Of a stretch of 6,574 nucleotides of DNA, positions 1 to 6,118 are shown piece by piece (position 1 is the stretch's first letter; each line of letters opens with the position of its first letter). Location: assembly GCA_029879825.1 (NCBI GenBank), contig JAOUPL010000065.1, positions 1 to 6,574 on the forward strand. Reading direction: 5' to 3'. The DNA is from Candidatus Bathyarchaeota archaeon (GTDB lineage Archaea; Thermoproteota; Bathyarchaeia; Bathyarchaeales; Bathyarchaeaceae). Both the position numbers and the translations under genes were made by a program. Under the pieces are notes generated by a model that did not search any database, was not told where the DNA came from, and saw only the letters and a list, made by a program, of their open reading frames with translations.

Positions 1-3
1 TTC

Positions 4-12
4 CTATAAATC
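4..12 (+). promoter_or_regulatory. possible TATA box upstream of the radical SAM gene
   Basis: The sequence CTATAAAT lies about 85 bases upstream of the ATG at 96. With the usual archaeal spacing of about 25 bases, transcription would start near position 32 and leave a leader of roughly 60 bases. Any upstream BRE falls at or beyond the window edge and cannot be judged. This is a motif match only. Confidence 0.3.
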
Positions 13-83
13 TTCTGTCTCTGCTACCCCAATAGAAAAAGTAGAGAAGGGAGGCTAAAGACATTAAGGCAACCGTACGCCTA

Positions 84-89
84 GAGAGG
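84..89 (+). promoter_or_regulatory. Shine-Dalgarno site for the radical SAM gene
   Basis: GAGAGG ends six bases before the ATG at 96, a normal spacing for base pairing with the archaeal 16S 3' end. It is too close to the out-of-frame ATG at 91, so it supports 96 as the start. Confidence 0.5.
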
Positions 90-95
90 CATGTT

Positions 96-995
96 ATGAA
101 ACTGCCTATTTTCAACGCGCCAAGAGCCGGATACTGCACATGTCTCCCAAAATACAATTTAAACACCTACCTAGGACGCTGCGCCCACGCCTGCATCTAC
201 TGCTACGCAGTCAAGTTTCCAAGCTTTATCGGTCCAACTTCGCCACGCCTAAAATTACTCGATCACATAGAAAGTATGGCTAGGGACACTCAACGCAAGC
301 TTCCGGTGATGATGAGCGACTGCACAGACTCTTACCAACCGTTAGAAAAGGAACATAAGATTACGCGAAGATGCGCTGAAGTCCTAGCGAAGCATAGTTT
401 CCCACTTCTCATAGTTACAAAATCAGACAGTGTTACCAGAGACCTAGATGTTTTCAAGCAAACTCCAACAGTCGTGTCGATAACGGTAACAACGCTGCGA
501 GAAGACATTGCAAGTTTCATTGAGCCCCATGCTCCGTCTCCAGATCGCAGAATTTCTGCTCTACAGAAGGTAGCTAACAAAGACATACCTGTTGTGGCAA
601 GGATAGACCCCATCATACCAACCATCAACGACGACGAGAAGGATTTTGAAAGGCTGGTCTCGACACTGGCAGAAGTGGGTGTGAAACAAATAACCATGGC
701 AACCATGAAACCCGTGAAAGGATTCTTTTCAACTTTGAAGCAGCTCAATCCAGAGGTCTATGAGAGGTTGTTTCGACTCTATGCTGACGGCAAATGGGTT
801 GTAGGCTACAAATACTTGCGCGAAGAACTGAGAAGGAAAATCTTGGAAAAGCTACGCCCAATCGTGTTGAAACACGAATTGAGTTTTGCGTCTTGCCGAG
901 AAGGTTTTTCCCAGCTTAACACCGCATTATGTGATGGTACAGCCTATTGCAGAAACTTACTAAACGCCTATTTTGATAATCTAGTAAAGAGTTAA
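96..995 (+). CDS. SPL-like radical SAM protein (COG1533 type)
   Basis: This 299-residue protein belongs to the spore-photoproduct-lyase-like radical SAM group. The radical SAM [4Fe-4S] motif CX3CX2C is at C29, C33 and C36, in the context GRCAHACIYCYA. Further family landmarks are DSYQPLEKEHKITR (about 78-91), VSITVTTLREDI followed by EPHAPSPDRR (about 127-152), and ARIDPIIPTINDD (about 168-180). Such enzymes cleave S-adenosylmethionine to start radical chemistry. True spore photoproduct lyase repairs a thymine dimer in DNA, but most archaeal members of this group have no proven substrate, so I give no symbol. Extra cysteines occur near the N terminus (C14, C16) and C terminus (C267, C279, C285) and might bind a second cluster. 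The protein has no signal peptide or membrane segment and should be cytoplasmic. The ATG at 96 has a good SD. The 3' end overlaps the end of the convergent EF-2 gene. Confidence 0.9.
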   Translation: MKLPIFNAPRAGYCTCLPKYNLNTYLGRCAHACIYCYAVKFPSFIGPTSPRLKLLDHIESMARDTQRKLPVMMSDCTDSYQPLEKEHKITRRCAEVLAKHSFPLLIVTKSDSVTRDLDVFKQTPTVVSITVTTLREDIASFIEPHAPSPDRRISALQKVANKDIPVVARIDPIIPTINDDEKDFERLVSTLAEVGVKQITMATMKPVKGFFSTLKQLNPEVYERLFRLYADGKWVVGYKYLREELRRKILEKLRPIVLKHELSFASCREGFSQLNTALCDGTAYCRNLLNAYFDNLVKS

Positions 996-3202
996 GCTTC
1001 GTCGATGAATTGGCTTGGTTTAGGTATTTCCGGAGGCAATCCTCGTCTCTTGCGTATTTCCTCTATAACTGTTAATGCAACGTTTTCAGGAACCTTTTCC
1101 CAATGATCGAATTGGGTTTGCCAGAAGGCATGGCCTGAAGTTGCGGACCTCATTTCGGCGGATAGGCCAAAGGTTTCAGCAACTGGAATAAATCCCCTGA
1201 TCATGGTTACCGGTCCTTTCTGTTCCGAAGCCACTATTCTCCCTCTCTTGCGGGTTATGATACCCGTTACCTCGCCAACCCATTGGTGAGGGACTGAAAC
1301 ACCGATTTTATATACGGGTTCAATAAGCATGGGCTGGGCTGTTAGGAAGGAACCTAGAAAGGCTCTTCTCACGGCTGGCATGATTTGCGCTGGCCCCCGG
1401 TGCACAGGTTCTTCATGCAACTGAACATCCATAAGCTTTACTTCAACTCCTCGCATCGGTTCTTCGCAGAGGGGACCATTTTGGGCTGCCCACCTGAAGC
1501 CTGCGATGATCATGTCTCTTGCTTCTTGAAGGAATTGGATGCCCTTTGTCAGGTCGACTAGAATGTTTTTGTGTTCGTCTATGGTCCAGACGTTTCTTGC
1601 TTCGTCGGTGGGCCACCCAGCTTCTTTATATAACACGGCGCCTATTCGTTTCCGCCCCATTTCCTCTACGATTTCTCCTTTTTCAATCTTTTCAATAACT
1701 TTCTCTTCCAGTGGTTCCACCTGTATCCAGAATCGGTTATGTTTGTTGAGGCTCTTCGCTATTGCCACTATGCCTTGTCCACCAACGCTTTCTCTGTAAA
1801 CGACTATAGGCGGAGACGTGATGGTTTCTAGTCCTCCTCCGTAGTCTTTGAGGAATTTAACAGCAATTTCTAGATGTAGCTCGCCCATTCCGCTTAGTAG
1901 GTATTCTCCGGTTTCCTTGTTTATGGTAGCTACTAGGTTAGGGTCCTCGATTGCTAAGCGATGCATGATGTCTACGAGGCGCGGTAAATCCTTTGGGTGT
2001 TTAGGTTCTATGGCGATGGTGATAACTGGTTCAGAGACGTATTTTATGCGTTCAAAAGGTATCATCGAATCTTTGTATGCAAAATCAACAAGGGTTTCGC
2101 CGACTCTGGCAAGATCTAAACCTAACAGCGCCGATATGTTCCCAGCGACTATTTTATCCACGATTTCTCTAAAAGCGCCCATATACATAGAGACCTGTTG
2201 AACCCGATAATCCTTCTTGGCTCCCACTAAGTAAACGTGATCTCCTTCTCGGATGGATCCTGAAAACACGCGGCCCGTGGCGATAAGGCCTGCGTGGGGG
2301 TCCATCTGGGTAGATGTTAAACATATAACTGTGAGGCCCTTCTCATCGCAGTTAAGCATAGCTTGTCCTATTTCAGATTCTAGTTCACCTTTCCAGATTT
2401 TTGGAACTCTGTATTTTTGGGCTTCTATGGGGTTTGGGAGATTTTTGACAACCATGTTCAGCATGGCTTCGTGGAGTGGAATCGTTTTTTGGAGTTCTTG
2501 CCAGTGTTCTTTTTGGTAGGCTTCTACAACGTCGCTGAATTTTATTCCTTTCTTCTGGGCGATGTCAATGGTGAAGCCCCATTTGTGTAGGGCTGAGCCG
2601 AAGGCAACTGTTCCCTTGGCTGGGTCAACTTTCCATTTTTCTTTGTATTCTGGTTCTCCGTAGAGGTCTATTAGGTTGTTGAAGTCGCGGATTATTCGGA
2701 GGAGCTTGTTCTGTACTTGGTCTGAGGTGAGTTTTAGTTCCTTAATGAGCCTGTCGACTTTGTTGATGAAGAGGACGGGTCTAACTCTTTCTTCTAATGC
2801 TTGTCTTGTCACGGTTTCTGTTTGAACCATTACTTCTTCGACGGCGTCTACGACTACGATGGCTCCGTCGATGGCCCTTAGGGCTCGTGTTACTTTTCCT
2901 GTGAAGTCTACGTGCCCAGGGGTGTCTATGAGGTTGACAACGTATTGTGTGCCTCCTATTTCGTGGAGGAGGGATATGTTGGCTGTTTTTATGGTGATCC
3001 CTCGTTTCTGTTCTTCTTCGAGGTAGTCGAGGGCTCTTGCTTCGCCTGCTATTTTTGGTGATAGGAGGCCGGCTTCTGCTAGGAGGGAGTCTGTCATGGT
3101 TGTTTTTCCGTGGTCTATGTGGGCGATTATGCCTATGTCTCGGATATCCTGTTTTTTGGTCATGAGTTTGAGAATTTCGCTTGTTTGTCTAAACCTGGGC
3201 AA
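992..3202 (-). CDS. translation elongation factor EF-2, canonical-type copy (EF2-A)
   Basis: This 736-residue GTPase is the archaeal EF-2/eukaryotic eEF2 type and moves tRNAs and mRNA through the ribosome after peptide bond formation. Its length is normal for archaea. Visible G motifs are the P-loop AHIDHGKTT (27-35), switch I RGITI (67-71, Thr70 as Mg ligand), DTPGH (93-97), NKVD (147-150) and GSA (202-204). Domain II starts near 290, domain III holds GEYLLSGMGELHLEI (432-446), domain IV starts near 464, and domain V runs from about 628. The diphthamide-site histidine is H601 in EEPVHRGPAQ. The SPNKHN loop reads SLNKHN (484-489), an unusual Pro to Leu change, and the preceding EG is also lost. 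Segments such as LSPKIAGEARALDY resemble crenarchaeal EF-2. The start is TTG at 3202. It is preferred over the internal ATG at codon 14 because the N-terminal MPR...EILKLM segment is part of the family. The gene diverges from a second EF-2 gene at 3839. Most likely this copy is the housekeeping translocase. Confidence 0.96.
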   Translation of the reverse strand: MPRFRQTSEILKLMTKKQDIRDIGIIAHIDHGKTTMTDSLLAEAGLLSPKIAGEARALDYLEEEQKRGITIKTANISLLHEIGGTQYVVNLIDTPGHVDFTGKVTRALRAIDGAIVVVDAVEEVMVQTETVTRQALEERVRPVLFINKVDRLIKELKLTSDQVQNKLLRIIRDFNNLIDLYGEPEYKEKWKVDPAKGTVAFGSALHKWGFTIDIAQKKGIKFSDVVEAYQKEHWQELQKTIPLHEAMLNMVVKNLPNPIEAQKYRVPKIWKGELESEIGQAMLNCDEKGLTVICLTSTQMDPHAGLIATGRVFSGSIREGDHVYLVGAKKDYRVQQVSMYMGAFREIVDKIVAGNISALLGLDLARVGETLVDFAYKDSMIPFERIKYVSEPVITIAIEPKHPKDLPRLVDIMHRLAIEDPNLVATINKETGEYLLSGMGELHLEIAVKFLKDYGGGLETITSPPIVVYRESVGGQGIVAIAKSLNKHNRFWIQVEPLEEKVIEKIEKGEIVEEMGRKRIGAVLYKEAGWPTDEARNVWTIDEHKNILVDLTKGIQFLQEARDMIIAGFRWAAQNGPLCEEPMRGVEVKLMDVQLHEEPVHRGPAQIMPAVRRAFLGSFLTAQPMLIEPVYKIGVSVPHQWVGEVTGIITRKRGRIVASEQKGPVTMIRGFIPVAETFGLSAEMRSATSGHAFWQTQFDHWEKVPENVALTVIEEIRKRRGLPPEIPKPSQFIDEA

Positions 3203-3228
3203 AGTGGAGATGCCCCTCGCAATCTCTG

Positions 3229-3239
3229 TTTTATATATA
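3229..3239 (-). promoter_or_regulatory. TATA box for EF2-A
   Basis: On the minus strand this reads TATATATAAAA, a strong archaeal TATA element. Its centre is about 31 bases upstream of the TTG at 3202, so transcription should start only about 5-8 bases before the start codon. This predicts a nearly leaderless mRNA. The GAGGGG at roughly 3213-3218 would then lie upstream of the transcript start and could not act as an SD. Motif-based only. Confidence 0.6.
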
Positions 3240-3423
3240 CATTAGACAGCTATAAATAGAAAAGCACCATTAGCGTGCGCTCGGAATAAATTCTTCCACT
3301 AACAGTTTCCGTATTATTTACCGTTTCTTCCCATTAATATATAACAAGAATTCTTTGAGGTCATTAATTTTTCATTGTTTTGAATGTTTATTTAACCGCA
3401 TGTTAATACAGTAAAATAGGCAC
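3240..3423. other. AT-rich intergenic region between EF2-A and the small ORF
   Basis: No convincing gene is visible on either strand; the longest open frames starting with ATG here are around ten codons. It contains a second TATA-like element facing rightward (CTATAAAT near 3250) and an AT-rich TAATATATAA near 3336, neither with an obvious coding target. Two CATTAAT copies about 30 bases apart (near 3332 and 3362) and a short AGCG/CGCT inverted pair at 3272-3281 are present. These are too short to call as operators. Confidence 0.45.
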
Positions 3424-3438
3424 CTAAAGGTTTTATAC
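3424..3438 (+). promoter_or_regulatory. BRE/TATA promoter of the 65-residue ORF, leaderless type
   Basis: CTAAAGGTTTTATAC fits the archaeal arrangement of an A-rich BRE followed two bases later by a TATA box. The TATA centre (about 3435) is 26 bases upstream of the ATG at 3461, so the predicted transcription start falls at or next to the start codon. No SD is present in the intervening TCGTAGACCTATTTTTACTT, which agrees with leaderless translation. Confidence 0.6.
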
Positions 3439-3460
3439 AATCGTAGACCTATTTTTACTT

Positions 3461-3658
3461 ATGTTTCAAACTCGATTCTCGGTAATTCAGATTGCCCCTG
3501 AAAAAAGAGAAAAGCTTGATGAAAAATTGAAGGAGATCATTCCATCAAAATCAAAAGACATTATTGACCAGATTGATGACATATTTGCAGATTACTTCAG
3601 ATTCACTAAGGAGGAGAAGGAATTCATTAAGGAATTCGATATAGACTTCAGGATTTAG
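3461..3658 (+). CDS. small acidic protein of unknown function
   Basis: This 65-residue ORF is not a family I recognise. The case that it is real rests on a well-placed BRE/TATA element giving a leaderless start, and on a plausible protein composition rich in Lys, Glu, Asp and Ile with no low-complexity run. The predicted layout is a short strand (RFSVIQIAP, 5-13), a charged helix (about 14-27), a SKSKD turn (29-33), a second helix (DIIDQIDDIFADYF, 33-46) and a C-terminal acidic helix (KEEKEFIKEFD). The strand-helix-turn-helix order loosely recalls ribbon-helix-helix proteins. However, the acidic C terminus argues against simple DNA binding, and a protein partner is equally possible. It lies between the two divergent EF-2 genes, in the same direction as EF2-B and 180 bases upstream of it, with a probable separate promoter between. 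An opposite-strand frame over the same bases looks less protein-like. Confidence 0.6.
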   Translation: MFQTRFSVIQIAPEKREKLDEKLKEIIPSKSKDIIDQIDDIFADYFRFTKEEKEFIKEFDIDFRI

Positions 3659-3696
3659 AGGAACAACTGAAGCACTCTGCGCGTGCACAAGTCTTA

Positions 3697-3712
3697 ACAA
3701 AAACTTTTTTAT
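3697..3712 (+). promoter_or_regulatory. possible BRE/TATA for EF2-B, also a T6 tract behind the small ORF
   Basis: AACAAAAACTTTTTTAT combines an A-rich BRE-like half with a T-rich TATA-like half. If used, transcription would begin near 3735 and leave a leader of about 100 bases before EF2-B. The same T6 tract, about 47 bases after the small ORF's stop, could instead act as an archaeal U-tract terminator. Sequence alone cannot separate the two roles. Confidence 0.35.
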
Positions 3713-3822
3713 GTTGCGTTTGTCATCACCATGTAGCCTATTTACGCAAAGGGCGAAACCACCAATGCCTAAACATAAGCAAGAAAGCTTCATTCAAAAC
3801 TCCATTTGCAAGTATGGTTAAG

Positions 3823-3832
3823 GGAGGGTGGG
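3823..3832 (+). promoter_or_regulatory. Shine-Dalgarno site deciding the EF2-B start
   Basis: GGAGGGTGGG lies 6-10 bases before the ATG at 3839 and closely resembles the archaeal SD consensus GGAGGTGAT. It lies inside the longer frame that would start at TTG 3806. This favours the ATG at 3839 as the true start. Confidence 0.75.
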
Positions 3833-3838
3833 CTAGAT

Positions 3839-6058
3839 ATGGGACGATACAAGCAAATTGAAGAAATTGTTAAACTCATGAACGACCGGGAACATATTCG
3901 AAACACTAGTATAATCGCTCATGTTGACCATGGAAAAACAACACTGTCAGACAGTCTCCTTGCAGCTGCCGGCATAATCAGCGAACAAACGGCTGGACAA
4001 AAACTCTACCTTGATTCGTGGGAGCTGGAACAGAAAAGACAGATGACCGTCTTCGCATCAAACATAAGCCTTGCCCACAACTATAAAGGACAAGACTATT
4101 TAATCAACCTCATAGACACACCGGGCCACATAGACTTCAGCGGCGCCGTCACAAGAAGCCTGCGAGCTGTAGACGGTGCCTTAGTGGTTGTTGACGCCGT
4201 AGAAGGACCCATGACCCAGACCGAAACAGTGCTGATGCAGGCACTGCGTGAAAGGGTCAAACCGCTTCTATACATCAACAAGGTTGACCGCCTTATCAAA
4301 GAAATCCGTCTAACCCCTCAAGCCATACAAAGCAGGTTTGCAAAAATCATTTCAAGAGTTAACTCTCTAATAGAAAAGTATGCACCACCCGAGCATAAGA
4401 AGGACTGGCAAGTCACCGTTGAAGACGATCGGGTGGCATTTGGCTCAGCCCTACACAAATGGGGACTCAACCTCTCCCACATGAAAGCTAAAGGCGTCTC
4501 CTTCAAAGACATTATTGAAGCCTACAGCGGAGAACCCGAAGAAGTAGCAAAGAAAGTAGACGCACTAAGCAAAAAGGCTCCGGTATATGAGCCTATTCTC
4601 GACATTTTCTGTGAGCATTTACCCAATCCGCTTGAAGCGCAGCCATACAGGCAAAGCCAGATTTGGCCAGGTGACCCAAACAGCGAAGTAGGCAAAGCCA
4701 TGGCTAAAGTTGACCCAAAAGGGTCTCTTCTCATGTGCATCAGTACAATTGAAGTTGACCCTCACAGTGGAGTCGTGGCCATAGGGCGAGTGTTTAGCGG
4801 AACTGTTGAAAAAGGCAAACCAATTAGGATGGTCACCAGTCATCAGAGCGGAGCAATTCAACAGGTTTACATGAGCATGGCTGCCGACCGCGTAATCGTC
4901 GACCGAATTCCTGCGGGCAATATAGCGGCAATAGGAGGAATCTCAGGAATCCATGTGGGTGAAACCATCGTCGAACAAGGGATAGAAACCCCACCCTTTG
5001 AAGGGCTCAAATATGTGTCAGACCCTGTTGTAACTGTTGCCGTCGCACCAGAGGACATACAGGATTTGCCTCTCTTTGATAAGGTACTACACAAGCTAAC
5101 CCTTGAAGACCCAAATCTCCACTTTACTATCAACAAAGAAAGCGGCGAATACCTACTAAGTGGGATGGGTGAGCTTCACCTTGAAGTCACCGCCTACCGA
5201 ATGCAGGAGGCAAAGTTGAAGGTTAAAATCAGCAAGCCAGTTGTGATTTACCGCGAGACCATCAGCCACGACTACCAAGGACCACCTGTAATGGGTAAAA
5301 GCCCGAACAAACACAGCCGACTCTGGGTAACACTAGAAAAGTTGCCTGACGAAGTGATTGAAGCAATAAAAATGGGCAAGATTTCCGAGATGCAAACCCG
5401 TGATGAAAGGCAGAAAATCCTCCGAACTCAATTTAGATGGGAGAAGGATGAAGCGCGGAATGCAATCGCCATTGAACACACCAACATGCTGGTCAACAGA
5501 ATAAAGGGAAGACAATACGTTGAAGAAGTCCTAGACCACATCAAATCAGGCTTCCGAGAAGCAGTCCACACCAGCGTACTGGCAAAGGAGCCAGCCTACG
5601 GTTTAAAAGTAAACCTCGAAGACATACAAGTCCATGAAGACCCTGTGCATAGGGGACCAGCGCAAATCCTTCCCATGACTTGGCGTCCCATCTGGTGTAG
5701 CTTCCTGCTAAGCGACCCGAAGCTCCTAGAGCCAATTTTAAGTTTTGAATGCAAGGTCCCTAACAATTTTGCAAGCGCAGTGCTTTCAACAGTGCAGAAA
5801 CGCCGCGGTCGAGTGCTTGATATGACCACTGAGGAAGACATGATGATTGTTGAGGCAGAAATGCCTGTTGCCGAGTCCTTCGGTATCGCTGACGAATTGC
5901 GATCGTCTACTCAAGGAAGGGCTTTCTGGGCAACCCAGTTTAGCCGTTGGGCACCCGTGCCAGAGCAAATGCAGATAGATGTCATACGACAGATTCGTGA
6001 ACGCAGAGGGTTACATCCGAATCCGCCGAGGGCTGAAGAATTCTTCGAAAGGGAATAG
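3839..6058 (+). CDS. diverged second EF-2 paralogue (EF2-B)
   Basis: This 739-residue protein has the full EF-2 architecture and is not a fragment. GTPase motifs are AHVDHGKTT (27-35), DTPGH (93-97), NKVD (147-150) and GSA (202-204), so GTP binding and hydrolysis look intact. Switch I is RQMTV (67-71) instead of RGITI: Thr70 remains but Gly68 is Gln. Domain III GEYLLSGMGELHLEV (436-450) is conserved. Domain IV has SPNKHS (488-493) in place of SPNKHN, and the diphthamide-site H604 in HEDPVHRGPAQ. It is followed by an unusual MTWRPIWC (613-620). Domain II near 325-350 is also diverged. Several segments (NYKGQDYLINL, KYAPPEHKKDW, VEDDRVAFGSA, GLHPNPP) recall euryarchaeal EF-2. The ATG start at 3839 fits the SD and the family N terminus MGRYKQIEEIVKLM; a longer frame from TTG 3806 adds 11 atypical residues. 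The role is probably ribosomal, either an alternative translocase or a recycling or stress factor. That assignment is inference. Confidence 0.93.
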   Translation: MGRYKQIEEIVKLMNDREHIRNTSIIAHVDHGKTTLSDSLLAAAGIISEQTAGQKLYLDSWELEQKRQMTVFASNISLAHNYKGQDYLINLIDTPGHIDFSGAVTRSLRAVDGALVVVDAVEGPMTQTETVLMQALRERVKPLLYINKVDRLIKEIRLTPQAIQSRFAKIISRVNSLIEKYAPPEHKKDWQVTVEDDRVAFGSALHKWGLNLSHMKAKGVSFKDIIEAYSGEPEEVAKKVDALSKKAPVYEPILDIFCEHLPNPLEAQPYRQSQIWPGDPNSEVGKAMAKVDPKGSLLMCISTIEVDPHSGVVAIGRVFSGTVEKGKPIRMVTSHQSGAIQQVYMSMAADRVIVDRIPAGNIAAIGGISGIHVGETIVEQGIETPPFEGLKYVSDPVVTVAVAPEDIQDLPLFDKVLHKLTLEDPNLHFTINKESGEYLLSGMGELHLEVTAYRMQEAKLKVKISKPVVIYRETISHDYQGPPVMGKSPNKHSRLWVTLEKLPDEVIEAIKMGKISEMQTRDERQKILRTQFRWEKDEARNAIAIEHTNMLVNRIKGRQYVEEVLDHIKSGFREAVHTSVLAKEPAYGLKVNLEDIQVHEDPVHRGPAQILPMTWRPIWCSFLLSDPKLLEPILSFECKVPNNFASAVLSTVQKRRGRVLDMTTEEDMMIVEAEMPVAESFGIADELRSSTQGRAFWATQFSRWAPVPEQMQIDVIRQIRERRGLHPNPPRAEEFFERE

Positions 6059-6118
6059 CGACAGCAGCTTGTATATTTGATAAGAAACTAAAACCATTAA
6101 TTCTGCACATGAAATCCT

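Noticed and set aside
1..90. tRNA or structured RNA before the radical SAM gene
   Set aside because: The partial complementarity (CTCTGCTAC with GTAGAG) does not extend to a cloverleaf or any known riboswitch pattern.
332..748. 138-codon minus-strand frame inside the radical SAM gene
   Set aside because: It is a frame shadow of a clearly recognised gene; its Ser/Thr/Met-rich composition and lack of motifs are typical of antisense frames.
96..995. The radical SAM gene as a diphthamide synthesis enzyme, given its EF-2 neighbour
   Set aside because: Archaeal Dph2 uses a non-canonical cluster with dispersed cysteines; this protein has a classic CX3CX2C motif and COG1533-type motifs.
1539..2519. 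Three plus-strand frames of 86-117 codons opposite EF2-A
   Set aside because: They lie wholly within a conserved EF-2 coding region on the other strand and have no SD or recognisable domains.
3672..3687. Short GCAC/GTGC inverted repeat after the small ORF as a hairpin terminator
   Set aside because: The arms are only four bases with a seven-base loop, and archaeal termination relies mainly on U-tracts; the match is expected by chance.
3551..3793. 80-codon minus-strand frame overlapping the small acidic ORF
   Set aside because: It has an unusual Leu/Cys-rich composition and no SD or family pattern, and lies opposite a frame with a well-placed promoter.
4096..5968. Several minus-strand frames of 60-89 codons opposite EF2-B
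   Set aside because: All are antisense shadows of conserved EF-2 sequence, with no promoters or motifs.
3839..6058. EF2-B as a decaying pseudogene
   Set aside because: The frame is intact at full family length, with P-loop, DTPGH, NKVD, the domain III motif and the diphthamide-site His preserved and a strong SD.
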